Source: Portulaca oleracea
Taxonomy: Eukaryota; Streptophyta; Magnoliopsida; Caryophyllales; Portulacaceae
Reading direction: 5' to 3'
Assembly (NCBI GenBank): GCA_029582165.1
Contig: CM055885.1
Span: 11,406,729 to 11,470,728, forward strand
DNA: 64,000 bases
Part shown: piece by piece, positions 41,251-53,508 of the stretch
Layout: every line of letters begins with the position of its first letter
Numbering within the stretch: position 1 is the first letter of the stretch
The notes under the pieces: generated by a model
Seen by the model: only the letters and a program-made list of their open reading frames with translations
Database searches by the model: none
What the model was told of the DNA's origin: nothing
Program-made: the position numbers and the translations under genes

Positions 41251-42334
41251 ATGGCTTCTATCATGAAGTGCGAGACTCCAAAATTTGTTGGAACACAGAG
41301 TTTCACTATGTGGAGACTGCAGATGAAGGCAGACCTGAGTCAATAAGGGGTACGAGATGTGATTGAGTATCCCGACTTGAAGACTGATGAATTGATGAGC
41401 AATACAGACTTTAAAAAGGTACAGAAAGAGATCTAGGGAACCTCAGTACGAGGTGGAGCAGGTTGAGGCTCAAGTTGGAGCTACTGGAACCTGCAATAAG
41501 GAGCAAGCTGCTTATGATGCTCCTGAAACAGCTCAGGTTAATGAGCCTGAGATCGAGACTAATTTTCTTGAGGAGGAAGAACCGAACATGGCAAGAGATC
41601 GTCCCAGTAGGGAGATTAGGAGACCAACAAAGTATACTGAAGAAGTCAATGCTATGATCGAATATGCGCTGAGAGTCTGCAGAAGATTCATACATGGAAG
41701 CTATGTGAGTTGCCTAAAGGGCGATAAGGTCTTATTGCAAAATGGGTATACAAGCAGTAAAAAGGGTCATATAGAGAGTGACTGTTGAACAAAGCAGAAT
41801 GACCAGAAGCAGGGTAGTAAGTATGACCGCACCAAAACTCGTACCGCAAGCTATGTTGAGTCCGATTTGGATGCAAAGGGATTTATTGTTACAGATGTTG
41901 CTTTGGCTACCACATCTAGTAGGATAGCTAGGGATGAGTGGGGTTTTGATACTGGGTGCACCTACCACATGTGTCCTCATAAGGACTGGTTCGGATCATA
42001 TGAGAGTGCTAACACCGGTGTTGTGACCATGGGCAATGACACGACTTGTAAGGTTGCAGGAATTGGTAGCATCAGGATAAGGACCCATGATGGTATTGTT
42101 AGAACCTTGAAAGAGGTTAGTCATATTCATAACATAACCCGCAATTTGATTTCTTTGGGTACTCTTGAGGCTAACGGTTACGGGTACAAAGGAGAAGATG
42201 GTGTCCTGAAAGCGTGCAAGGGTTCCATGGTTCTAATAAAGGGAATCAGGAAAGGCAACCTATACACCCTACAGGGGTCTACAGTGATAGAAACTGCAGC
42301 GGCAGTTTCAAACCTTGATGAGTTGAGCATGTGA
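41251..42334 (+). pseudogene. rearranged copia gag/linker/protease coding
   Basis: 41251-41340 encodes MASIMKCETPKFVGTQSF and MWRLQMKADLSQ, then a stop: the gag N-terminus. 41434-41690 encodes an acidic stretch, then RPSREIRRPTKYTEEVNAMI, the usual integrase-RT linker. 41735-41788 has KKGHIESDC, a zinc knuckle missing its first cysteines. From 41867 one open frame encodes WGFDTGCTYHMCPHKDWF (protease, D-T-G active site), MGNDTTCKVAGIGSIRIRTH, and GNLYTLQGSTV of the pre-integrase region. It ends TGA at 42332, 84 bp before the 3' LTR. Confidence 0.82.
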
Positions 42335-42418
42335 GAACCCTGCGGAGGGGCGTGTTGATGGCGACAATCAAGCTGTTTATCTGGACCAATGACTCGGATC
42401 ATGGTCCAACGTGGAGTT

Positions 42419-42980
42419 TGTAGGGTTTTGTGGCCCATTGGATCCTTGGCCGGGTCCAAAATTTGGGAAGAATCGACAGAGGATACAGTTTTAATCTAAT
42501 TGTAATTACCTGTTCAAGTCAGATACAACTTGTTGTTATTTGAGTTTTAATCTAACTTGATTTCTTCTCCTAGCCACCCTATAAATAGGGTTCAGTTTTC
42601 TCCACTTAATTTCACAGGGACATCAAGTGACAGAGAGTCAGAGAGGGAGAAAATATTAAGAGAGAGTTTGTTTTACCAATATTTTCCAGTGTATCCCGAG
42701 AGATTATGCATTGAGAGTTAGAGAGATTTTTATTGTAATGTCCTTTTTTGTTTATCGCATTACACTCTATGGTAGTGATCGAGTTGTACTCCTCCCTTCT
42801 CATAGTGGATTATTTTTTTGGCTATTGCCGTCCTTGGGTTTTTCTCCGAGTTCTTCGGCTTCCCACGTATACCTGGTGTTCGTTTTATCGTTTATTTTCG
42901 GTTCCTGAATTTTGTCGTAATTTTTGTGATCTCATTTATTTTGCTTCCGCTGTAACCTTGCACTCACTTTTTTCCTGACA
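42419..42980 (+). repeat. 3' LTR of the rearranged copia element
   Basis: The same 562-bp length as the 5' LTR; TATA region CCCTATAAATAGGG near 42577. A weak purine stretch CTGCGGAGGGG lies ~70 bp upstream. Confidence 0.88.
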
Positions 42981-43990
42981 ACGGGCTTGATAAACCCGTG
43001 AATCAGCTTGACTTAGGGGCAATAGAAAGCCCCCTCCCCCTCACGCTTCCATATTACCCTGCATTGAAATATAAAATAGACACAAAAGGGCAAATTTATG
43101 AACAACGTTTAACACAATACAACACAAGGAAAGCACCTTAGATGAAGTCGCCCATCCTTTGAATTCTTAATGGGCATAGTCCTCGGGCCACCTACCAACA
43201 TTGGCCGAAGCCCAGCCTGAAAGTAGGCCCAAGGAAGGACGACCTTTTGCGCCACAAATGGAGGAAATTTGAGCTAAGTTTTGAGTTCACCATTTTTCCG
43301 GCCCACAAGGTCAAAATTAAAACTACAGTCTTTTCGCATGCATGAAAATTTAGGCAAATACAATGGCTAGAATTAAAACTAATAAATTCTACCTGCACAT
43401 TTACACTAAAAGCAGAAGGAAACAATTAGAAGAGTTACCTCGGAAATAGAGAAATAATGCCAGACATGGTTCCCTGTGTGGAACACCAGCTAGTCGTGCG
43501 CCAACTTAGTCCGGGGAGTGAATTCTCAATGAGAGGAAGCTTTATAGGGCCATTCCTCGGCATGAGGTTAAGTGCATCTTCTCACGCTGGGCTACATATT
43601 TGTAAGATGATAACGCCAATAAATTAGCAAAAATAAGAATCAGGAAGATTGAGAGGATGTTTAGGAAGATGAAAAGAAGTGTGACATTGAAAATGAGGAG
43701 CTCGAAGACCATTTTATAGGAGAAATGAATGCATGCAAACCACACTAATGGCACGTAGGTGACACTGATGGCACGTAGGTGGGGCCCTCCACTGCAGCAA
43801 AAGTCGACCTACTTTTGACACGTGGAACCCTCCCATTGGCCGATAATCTTGGGAAAATCCAACCTTATCTCCTTATCCTCCAAGCGTAGGCCACCTAGTT
43901 TTTTGTGGTGTAGACTCGGTTTTGACCCAGTCCAAACCCAATCTAGTGATCCCAAAAAAAAAAGAACAAAAAAAGAACAAAATGAAGGGA
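42981..43990. other. unassigned interval upstream of the Tat repeats
   Basis: No coding region supported. A short direct repeat of ATGGCACGTAGGTG occurs near 43748 and 43769. It is probably the 3' interior of the Tat element whose tandem repeats and LTR follow. Confidence 0.35.
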
Positions 43991-44079
43991 TTATGGTCAT
44001 CCTTAGTCAAACTAAAGCGAACATTACTCAGGTAATCATTCAGGCTAATTTGACAATCAAGAAAGCTAACACGTTGACC

Positions 44080-44640
44080 TTTGTGTATGACAAATTTCAT
44101 ATCACCCATTCATCGATCATTTGGCGTTCACAACGAGATGATCACTTTATCAGCATGCATCGATCATTGGGCATCCGCAGTATAATGATACGTAGATCAT
44201 TAGGCATTCACGACGAGACGAATACTTTATCAACATGCACTGATCATTAGGCGTTCACAATACAATGATACGTTAATCGCCAAGCATTCACAACGAGATT
44301 GACACATCTTATAAGCATGTGCCGACCAATGGTCGTTCATAGTCGTCAGGCATTGACAACAAGATAGACAGATCTTATAAACACGTGCAGATGATTGGGT
44401 GTTCACAGTACAATGATACGTTGGTCGTCTAGTATTCACAATGAGGCAGGCACATCTTATCAACATACGCCGATCATAGGGAGTTAATAGTATAATGATA
44501 CGTTGGTCGTTAGACGTTCACAACGACATGAACACATCTTATCAGCATTCGCCGGTCATCTAGTGTTCACAATATAATGATACGTTGGCCGCCAAGCATT
44601 CACAACAAGACGAACACACCTTTAGCAACATATTTTAGTG
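44080..44640. repeat. 75-83-bp tandem repeats of Tat 3' untranslated region
   Basis: The block (C/T)AATGATACGTTGGTCG recurs at about 44184, 44261, 44411, 44492 and 44575. Each copy includes GGCGTTCACAACGAGACGA- and CATCTTATCAGCATGCGCCG-like text. The array ends ~190 bp before the polypurine tract at 44830, as at 3340-3690, but the repeat sequence is unrelated. Confidence 0.88.
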
Positions 44641-44829
44641 ATCAAGCTTCCATAACAAGACGAACTAACATTATGCACCAATCATCAGCCGCTCGCAATA
44701 CGATGTCACTCTTCCACAATAAGGCGGAGGACCATGCTTTCACGTGTTGCTCAGGTTTAGGACATTGTGCCCAAACATATTAGTGAGATCATCAAAATTA
44801 CTTTGGTCATCGTCTTGTTTAAAATCAAT

Positions 44830-44844
44830 CAAAGTGGGGACCCT
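44830..44844 (+). other. polypurine tract of the second Tat element
   Basis: AAAGTGGGGACCCTC precedes the LTR start TGTAGACATTGG. Confidence 0.75.
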
Positions 44845-46368
44845 CTGTAGACATTGGACTTTGTGTCGGATATTTTGTAATAAAGCATACTCCATGTAAT
44901 GAGTTAGTATACTAGAAAAGAACAAGCCAATGAGCCTAAACAAACACAAAACGCAAAAAACCATCCCAAAATCCCTCAAGAGTCAGTTGACTTTAGCAAG
45001 GTTTTCAATAGGCGTAACACTTGTCATCTCAGCAATATGTGTGAGAAAAGATCATAAAAAGTCAATCGACCTACGTGGCTTGTCACATCAGTAACTAATC
45101 CATGTGAGAAAACATAATAAAGCTCGCCAAGCCTACATGGCTTTCCACCTCTTCAATCCGCTTGATGTCTTAATCAACCAGAATCCATGATCCTCGCCAT
45201 AATCATGAATTCCCTCAAAAGTCAAGATGTTTTGCATGAGGATCATGATGAGGTTGACGTGAATCATGCACCATGCTTATCCATTCCCATTTTCATCAAC
45301 CTTTCCTCGCCTTTAAATAGCCCTCCTTCACCCATGCAAAAGAGACGAAGTGATTCTGAAGTATTAACGTTAGTGAATTCTCTCAAAAAATGTTCCCCTT
45401 TATTCTTCAACCTTGCATGCATGATACATGCTCATAAATTAAAATGCGAATTTATTTAATCATATTATAGTCATTTTTGAAATCATGTAAAATATTATTA
45501 TTCATACTTGTATACTTTGTAAATTTTATTCATTAAAATGCATGTCATGATAGTTTTCTCGTGAAATTCAAACAAATCTGTCTCCAATCATTTTCACTTT
45601 AAGTTTATTTTAGTAAAGTCTATTTTCGAAACAGGAAAGTGTAAGTGATTTCAAATTCTTAGACTCGTAGTCTTACCCCCGAACTTGAATCTTGAGTTTG
45701 TAGGTTAGAGTCTTGATGGGGAGATCCAAGGCGGGAGCCGACTTCGACCAATGTCCATGATACACAAGTTAAGTGAGGTTCCATCTTAAAACCAATTAAA
45801 GTTAAGAGGAGTAGCCCACTTGACTTATATACCATGTGCTTTCCATTTGCTTTTTAATGTGGGACATCTTACTCATTGGTGAATCCCAACAATCTCCCCC
45901 TTCACACATGAGCCTCTCCCCCTTGATTGGAAGCCTCTATTTTCTAAGGTTTCAAGTCACCATCAGAAGCCCATCATAGCCGCACCTCACTCTACAGAGT
46001 TGCACCCTACTCCACCTGAGTCTCATGCCACCACTCTGCCTCAAGAGTCCCAACCGCACCTTACTTCCCTGCTCCTATCCATGTTGATTTTTACGGGACC
46101 ACCTTCCCGCAACTTATGCCCTGTCAAACGAACCATCGACTATGATATCATTTGTTTGCACAGATCCAAGGCAGGAGCCCACTTCGACCAAGGTCCATGA
46201 TACACAAGTTAAGTGAGGTTCCATCTTAAAACCAATTGGTGTTAAGAGGAGTAGCTCACTTGACTTATATACCATGTGCTTTCCCTTTGCTTTTTCGATG
46301 TGGGAAATCTTACTTATGGGTGAATCCCAACAAGTCGTTTTTTTTAAGTTTGTTAGTTTTTTTTTAAA
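44845..46368 (+). mobile_element. second Tat-type LTR, interrupted by a TRIM
   Basis: It starts TGTAGACATTGGAC. The text TTACCCCCGAACTTGA and TAGGTTAGAGTC near 45672-45712 parallels TTACCCCTGAACTTGG and TAGGTAGAGTCTC of the LTR at 3830. A 619-bp miniature element splits it at AGTC. After the insertion GTTTTTTTTAAG and CAACTCTTTTGATT match the end of the other LTR only loosely, so the right boundary is approximate. Confidence 0.65.
45714..46332 (-). mobile_element. miniature LTR retrotransposon (TRIM-like)
   Basis: Direct repeats 45714-45891 and 46157-46332 (178 and 176 bp; GATCCAAGGC(G/A)GGAGCC ... TGAATCCCAACA) flank 265 bp with no ORF. On the minus strand each repeat starts TGTTGGGATTCAC. 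The interior begins, next to the right copy, with AAATGATATCATAG, a decayed TGGTATCAGAG primer site. It ends with GTGAAGGGGGAGAT, a polypurine tract, next to the left copy. AGTCT and AGTCG flank it. Confidence 0.75.
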
Positions 46369-47870
46369 CTAATAGACAACTCTTTTGATTATAATTTATA
46401 CCGTTTAATTTTTATTATCTTGGGTTCTTGGCATTCATGGTTGATTACTACATTACAAAGTCCCAAATGCAACAAATAGTTAAAACAAAAGCTAAGGCCA
46501 ACCAACCATAGCTTTGTTTCTTCCCCTTTTTTACGCATGTCGATAGAATTGGCCTGCTGACCTGCCTAGTAAAGGCCGACCAACCTTTTGGTCAGTCTAG
46601 TGACCCCCTTTTTTACTCTTAGTCTGTTGTTAATGTGTTGATTTATAAACCAGTATTTGACCATTTATTCGAATTATTAGGATTTCCAAGTCCAATTAAA
46701 AACATAAAATTCTTAAGAATGGTTACGATCTAAAAGTCCTTATCTAAGTATTAAGCATGCACATTCGACTTCTAACTGAAGCACACCCACGGATTCAATT
46801 CCCTCGATTGAGGAATTTTTCGGGGTCTACATTGACGACTATATTAAGTCTCTGTTCGGTAAAATTAGCATAGTGAAATTGGTGTTTTAGTTGGCAGATA
46901 ACGATTTTAGTAGTGAATAGCAGTGTTCATAATTTACTTGTTCGCGAATAGTTGTTGATAACTTGTATTTTAATAATGCGTTAGGTCAAAGTAGCGATTG
47001 AGTTATATGTTGAACTTAACATGTTAGAAAAGCCCATATATCACTATTAGCATGATCCTTCTTCTTCTTTTTCTTCTAATTATTATTATTATTATTATTA
47101 TTGTGATTATCATTATTAATTATTATTTATTATTTATCATTACTATTTCAGGTTCAAGTAAATAGTAGAAAAGCCCATATATCACTATTAGTATATTTCG
47201 GGTTCGAGTAAACACGAGCTAGGTGTATTTCGAGTTCAAGTAATTATATGAGTCAAGTGTATTCCGGTTCGGGTCAATATGTGTCAGATATGTTTTCGGA
47301 TCTGGGTAATGCGGGTTGGATGTTATTTGACAATAGAAAACGCTAAGAGTCTTAACATATGATCGATGTTAAAGAGTTATAACTTTTATGAGTATGCAAT
47401 CTGAATTAGTGTGCATTGTTTTTGAAAAATGAACATAGTATATTACATATAAAATTATAAATATTTGTATTGTTGTCTGCAATTTTTCATACTTATCAAA
47501 ATCTAAGATAAACTAAAATATGCTTAATATAATATATTTTATACGCATTAGTACACCAAATATATAACAAAACTATAAGATAGTTGGATGGTGGGAAAGG
47601 TGGAATAGAGTGGACGGATAGGATAGTGATTGGGAATCAAAGTCACATCATTTAAGTATATGAATTTTTAAATATATATTTTATAATTTTTACTAAGGTC
47701 TTGTGATTAAGAATAGTCACATTGGCCACACTATTTATTAAATATTTGAAAATTTAAATATGTATTATGTAAAGTAGGTAAGGAAGAATTAATAATGTGC
47801 AAAAAAAAAACGTAGGATAAAGGAATTAAGAATTCGATAGATAAGATAAATTTATCATACATTATAAAAG
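46369..47870. other. AT-rich interval with small repeats
   Basis: No gene seen. AGAAAAGCCCATATATCACT occurs at 47029 and 47167, and a GGTTCGAGTAA/GGTTCAAGTAA/GGTTCGGGTCAA motif repeats between 47152 and 47278. A (TTA)n stretch lies near 47079-47102. Confidence 0.5.
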
Positions 47871-47877
47871 AAGGATT

Positions 47878-48290
47878 ATTGGACGCCAATGATACCAACT
47901 TTGGGGGTATTGGAGACTAATAATACAAGCTATTTTCTTGAACACTAGTAGTACCAACTATCGACCTATTTTCCTCCAACAATACACGACTGAGATGTTA
48001 TAGTTTTAACTTATCGGAAAGACGACGTGGCTCCTTGATGTGTGACGTGGACGGCAGTGGTTGGATAGACAAAGTTGACGTGGACACTCACATGTCTTCC
48101 ATGTCACATATTATGGAGCCACATCATCTTTTCGATGAGTTAAAACCACAACAATTCGACGGTGTACTGTTAGAGGAAAATAAGTCAATAGTTCGTCCTG
48201 CTAGTGTTCAAGAAAATAGTTTGTATTATTAATATCCAATACCCTCAAAGTTGGTATTATTGATGTTCAAAAACCCATAAAAGAACAAAG
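47878..48290. mobile_element. foldback element
   Basis: An almost complete palindrome of ~410 bp. The left arm TGATACCAACTTTGGGGGTA is inverted at the right (inverse AATACCAACTTTGAGGGTA). The interior CTTATCGGAAAGACGACGTG pairs with the inverse CTCATCGAAAAGATGATGTG. The loop is ~25 bp around 48058. No ORF of known type. Confidence 0.8.
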
Positions 48291-49445
48291 CCCTAACACG
48301 TTCATAGGACGGGCCACAAATATAGTATTATACTATACTACCTCAACACTTCATACCAGTGGACGAGGATGTTATAAAAGAGGTATTTGTAGAAGGATAG
48401 AAAAGGCAATAAGAAAACGAAGGAACACGTGAAAAATAATGAATGTGAATTGTGAAGTGCTTTGCAGGGTCTTGTTCATATCATCTATGGCATGATATCA
48501 AAAAAACCAGTCAAGGGCATTTATGATATGTAAAGATTACAACACTCAAAGCGGGAATATACGTTAAAAAGGTTAATGTCTCCAAGATGTTGTATGAGCT
48601 TCTGTCAAAAAAAAAATGATATATGAGCGTCTATTTTTTGACATGATCCGTAAATTATTAGAAAGATACGATAAATGAAAATAGTGTTTTGATTAATCAA
48701 AATTCTAAACACTACATAAAATGTTGCTATCGAAAAAGTATGATTGGATTAATTTCAACCAAATAAATTTTAGATAAAGCAAACTTGTAATCTTATATTA
48801 TCTAAGAATTTCTGTTGTAACATTGTGTTTGTCCCTAATTAATTTTAAGATTGATTTTTGTGATCTACTAGATGATTACATCAACATCCCAGAAAAGATG
48901 TTCACATGTAATGCAGAATAGATCTAATCATGGGCATTTAATCATTGTTTTATAGTTGACATGATTTCAAACATATATCTGTGTTTGTGGGTACAAAAGG
49001 TGAATATCGAAATATATGAATTCAAATGCGGTCATATTAGGAAATTTAAATTATATTTAAGAGTTTTTTTAAAAAACAAATCTTGTAATATTAATGTGTG
49101 TGCATTTATTTAAATGTACATTAATTTTGATTAGTTATGTGTAATAATAAATGTGCATGTTTTTAATTTGTTAAAATTATATTTACAACAAATAATGCAA
49201 ATTAATAAATGTTTCTCATGAATAATATTTTTTTCATGGGCTTCATGCATAATCTATATACTTTCTGTGAATTATATGTGAAAATAAAAATGGTGAAAAG
49301 TAAGAAAATATCTTAACACTACTTCTTCCTTCCTTCCTTTCTTTTTATTTTATGCACTATTTTTTTTATTTTTCATTATTATCTTTTCTCTATCCCTTGC
49401 AACGCACGGGTCTGAGTACTCAAAAACTCTTAAATTTGAGTACTA

Positions 49446-49513
<68 letters not shown>

Positions 49514-49790
49514 CTAGGAATAAATGGCGAGGGTCGAACTATGTGAGTTCTAACCAGGACATTTTGAGAAATCTATAGTTGATTATGTTTAAATTTGAGG
49601 TTGTAAAATGTGCAAAAATCTAGCATTAGAAAAAAAAATGTCATGTCCAGATTAGGAAAAAAAAATATTGGGAAATCTGTTTCTAGGTATAACTCATATA
49701 ATATGCACAAATCTAGCATTAGAAAAAAATATATGTCCAGATTAATTAAATTTGAGGTTGTAAAAATTTGTCTATGAAAAAAGAAAAATT
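48291..49790. other. AT-rich intergenic interval
   Basis: No gene recognised. It includes the (TA)n tract and a local direct repeat AAATCTAGCATTAGAAAAAA at 49617 and 49710. Confidence 0.5.
49455..49511. repeat. (TA)n microsatellite
   Basis: About 28 uninterrupted TA units. Confidence 0.97.
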
Positions 49791-49794
49791 CTAA

Positions 49795-52700
49795 GGTAGT
49801 CAAAAATTTTTTTTTACTACGGTAGTTGATCAATATCAACCGTTAATTTGTTAAGAATTAATCTGGATCATTACAATATTTTTGAATTTTTTCTCTCTGC
49901 CAAAATCTTCTTAAGATCTCTAAAATATCCTTTCCTTTATTTCATTAAAAAAAACAGTATATATTACAGGGCTCACTTTCCATAAAAACTCCAGCACCAT
50001 TTTTCACCATTAACGCCTCCCCTTATCACCATCATCAGAAGCTCAAGCATGATCCCAGAGAAGAACTCATGTCTGAGAGAAGCCATGCATGTGCGTAGAA
50101 CATAGGGGGAAAACCACATGTCCGTCGCGTATTAAAGCAAATTTCTAGTTTTACTAATATTGCATAGTAAATAAGATGTAATTGGAAATATTTACCAAGA
50201 TTGATTTAATTCATGTGGCATAGTTTGGGTATTCCATATAACATCTATGTTGTGTGTTCGATTCTTGCCTGTTGCTATCGTTATATATATTGAACTATTT
50301 TTTATCATAAATATAATATTGTTCATTTTATCAAAAAGCATCAGATTAATTTTATTTTAATTTGTGGCTCCATGATTCAATAAGGCCTAGAGTATATATT
50401 TGTTTCATTTAAATTTGAGGAGTTTATTATTTTTTTAAATTTCTGGTATAGATTAATCTTTTAGAACATTTTAAATTTGAATAGATGATTATACATTTTT
50501 ATCATTATTATATTAAAAATAAAATTAAAATGGTGTGAGTTATTTAATTGACACTTTCAATATTTGTGTTCATATGATTTCATATACCCTTATACTTGTG
50601 ACTGTTATTGTAATATTGAGAGGTTCATGGATGGGAGGACCTCACCGTTAATGATAATAAAAACCGAAGCCACTAGGTTGATTTCGTAGGTGGAATTACA
50701 TTATGAAGCCAACAACAAATGATGACCATAATCAGCAAGATTATTGTTGTAATATGCATAATCATTTAAAAATCCAAAGAGCACAACAAATATGACATGG
50801 TTTATTTGGTCAAGCATGTTTGGAGTATCATATACAAAGGTTGAGGTCACAAGCTTAAAAGTCTTTATTGCATTGTCGACATATTAATTACTTTTTTATC
50901 AATAATATAAAGTTAGTTTTATCCTCTTTTGCATATTATACTGGTTCTGTATCTTTTTCATACAAATTTCAGGAGCTATGCTACTTAAATTTTTTGTTAT
51001 GTATTAATGTGTCAGAAACACTAAAAAATATAAATCGACACCACACATTTATATTATTGTTGCGTTACATTGATTTCTTTTTGTTATCCATTTACTTATC
51101 AAGTGACTTTATATAATTGATTTTTTTTGGTTATCCATTTACTTATCAAGTGACTTTATATAATTCTTATATCCTTGCCTCAACATATTCATGTGTTACT
51201 GTGAGTGTAAAAATATGAAATACTTGAAATTGATTCATATTTAATAATTTGGTTCGAAATAAATTTTGACTTAATGTATCATTGCAGTTAATTAAGGTAT
51301 AGAAGACAACAATTAATTTAAATGGGCATTGACATAAGGTGAAATAAAACAATACATATCGTATTTGATTGACTTTTTTTTTATACAAGTATTTGATTCA
51401 CTTGAGTTAGAAGTTTTGGAATTATACGAGAAATACCAATAGTTTGTTAGTTTGAACACTAAATTGGTCGTGAAAAGTATAGTTCGATAGAAATAATGTA
51501 CATTGTTAAGTGATAAATCATATAGATGTACTCAAAGAAACATGACCACAGAGACAACATTTTGTTTGATTGATGTTGTTGTTAGTTGATTGAACTATCC
51601 AAACTAGATCACTATTTTAAGTATTTTTCTTTCTTAGAAAAAAAATTGTTTGATTGGTAATGTTGTTTTAATAAATCATATAGATGTACTCAAATAAATT
51701 GTCCTAGTTTGACTATTGAGGTCAAAAATTTTAAATTTTGACTATTAATTATCAAATTATATATTAAGTTATTGTACATTACTAGCATTATCAGATTTGT
51801 TATGAAAAATATACCTACTTAAACATAATATAACATGTCTTGCTAAGATAAAATGTGATAATTAATAGTCAAAATTTTACCTCAATCACCATGAAAACAT
51901 AAAAGGGACAAATTATTTGGGACGAAGGGAGTAGATAATAAAATGTAAATGCAAGATGATAATGTAGATGTGATATAAATATATTGTTCTTTCCATCAAA
52001 AAGTGACATATTAATGAGGTCATGTGTTTGATTCTTGCTTCTTGTGTTTATTACTCCCTTGTACATATATTGGTTGTTGTTTTTTTCAAAAATATTAAAT
52101 TATTTTATCATAAATATTATATTGTTCTTTTCATCAAAAAGTATCATATTAATTTTATCTTAATTTGTGTGCTTATGACTAAATAAGGTCAAGTGTAATA
52201 GTATATATTTGTTTCATATAAATTTGAGGAGTTTGTTAAATTTATAATTTTTTGGTTATAGATTAATTTTTTTTGGAACACTTTAAATTTTAATAGACAC
52301 ATTTTTTTTATTGTTATATAGTTATAACTTTTTTATGTAATTATTTTTATATTAAAAATTAAGTTAAAATGGTATTAATTAGTTATTTTATTGACACTTT
52401 GAATATTTGTGTTCATGTGATTTCGTATACTCTTATACCTATGACTGTTGTTGTAATATAGAACCATTTATCCACACTTTACCAACTTATCTTTAGAACC
52501 ACTTAACCAAATGCAAAAAATAACAGGGTCCTAATATAATAATAGAACAGTATGATATATTTCAAGCTTACAACAATGGTGGTTCAAGGAAGGAACTCCC
52601 ACACAATAGGGAAATGTTTAAAAGAGTTAGAGGGTTTATGAAATGCAAAATGTTTTGTAACAAAACTCAAATATATGTATAGTTGTATATCATTGAGAAA

Positions 52701-53508
52701 TATATGAAACATATTCTTTTTAACTTTTATTGGTAGAGTTTCGAAAGATAAAGATCAAAATAAATGAGTTGGCGGGGTAGATATTTAATTTCCCCTTCAC
52801 ATTAATATAAAAACATATTACTTTTATAACGAAACGAATAATAATTTATGTACATATATAATGACTTGATTTATCGTAAATTAGTTAAATCAATATAAAA
52901 ATACTTATATTACACATAAGATGAGTTTTATAAATTCCATAAAAAAAGATGAGTTTTATAAAGAATATAACTCAAAATAAATGAGTTTGATAAATATTTA
53001 ATTTTCCATTCACATCAAATACAAAAATACTACCTTTGTAACGAAATAAATAATAATTTATAAATATATATAATTTTATTATAAATTAATAACATGCACA
53101 TAGAGTGAAAAGTTTAATATAATATTTGGAACCCAAAATATAACCATTGCAGCTCGAACCTGCGACCAAGGCAGATACAAACTCACACTATGCCCATTTG
53201 ACTAACATTGCTTTGCTTTTCCATGACATCAAAACCTATACAAAGTTACAAACCATAGTCTGGTATTCCATATTACGCACAGATACGCGAATATCATTTG
53301 ATAAGATGACAAAAGATTTTTTTACTGAAATTAGAATATTTGATATACCAAATTATGTAATAAAATAATATTAATTTGATAATGATAAAAGAATAATATC
53401 ATTTATTTAAGATTAATAAAAATTAAATTAATGGTTAAGATTACTCTATTTATAATCAATGGCTAGTATTTAATTTAACTACGATAGTTAAAAAAAAATT
53501 GACTACCA
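49795..53508. mobile_element. candidate 3.7-kb element with inverted ends
   Basis: The left end GGTAGTCAAAAATTTTTTTT then ACTACGGTAGTTGATC is the inverse of the right end (minus strand GGTAGTCAATTTTTTTTTAA then CTATCGTAGTTAAATT), about 45 bp each, imperfect. The interior is AT-rich with no transposase. Two separate inverted MITE copies could give the same picture. Confidence 0.4.
50195..52465 (+). repeat. ~430-bp direct repeat (50195-50615 and 52010-52465)
   Basis: Shared text in order: TTCGATTCTTGC/TTTGATTCTTGC, TTATCATAAATAT, TATATTTGTTTCATTTAAATT/TATATTTGTTTCATATAAATT (20 of each aligned), and GACACTTTCAATATTTGTGT/GACACTTTGAATATTTGTGT. The first copy begins TGTGGCATAGTTTGGG followed 40 bp later by GTGTTCGATTCTTGC. 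That resembles the A and B boxes of a tRNA-derived SINE. Confidence 0.6.

Larger units (their letters stand above)
40666..42980 (+). mobile_element. non-autonomous Ty1/copia element with rearranged internal domains
   Basis: The two 562-bp LTRs (40666-41227, 42419-42980; TGTTGGGTTTTGTGG/TGTAGGGTTTTGTGG...CTTAGCA/CCTGACA) differ at many positions, so it is older than the other two complete elements. The primer site TGGTATCAGAGC is at 41230. The 1.2-kb interior holds, in this order: gag N-terminus, the linker normally between integrase and RT, a degenerate zinc knuckle, protease, and the pre-integrase region. No RT or integrase core is present. The flanking 5-mers GCAGG and ACGGG do not match well. 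Confidence 0.85.

Noticed and set aside
48035..48232. 65-codon open stretch as a small gene
   Set aside because: It spans the centre of a foldback element and lacks any family resemblance.
49352..49546. Open stretch with alternating Ile-Tyr
   Set aside because: Translation of the (TA)n microsatellite.
50205..50275. A functional tRNA gene suggested by A/B-box-like text
   Set aside because: No cloverleaf can be formed; at most a SINE head.
51690..51934. MITE ending GACGAAGGGAGTA
   Set aside because: Only the right end is convincing; the left partner is missing or truncated.
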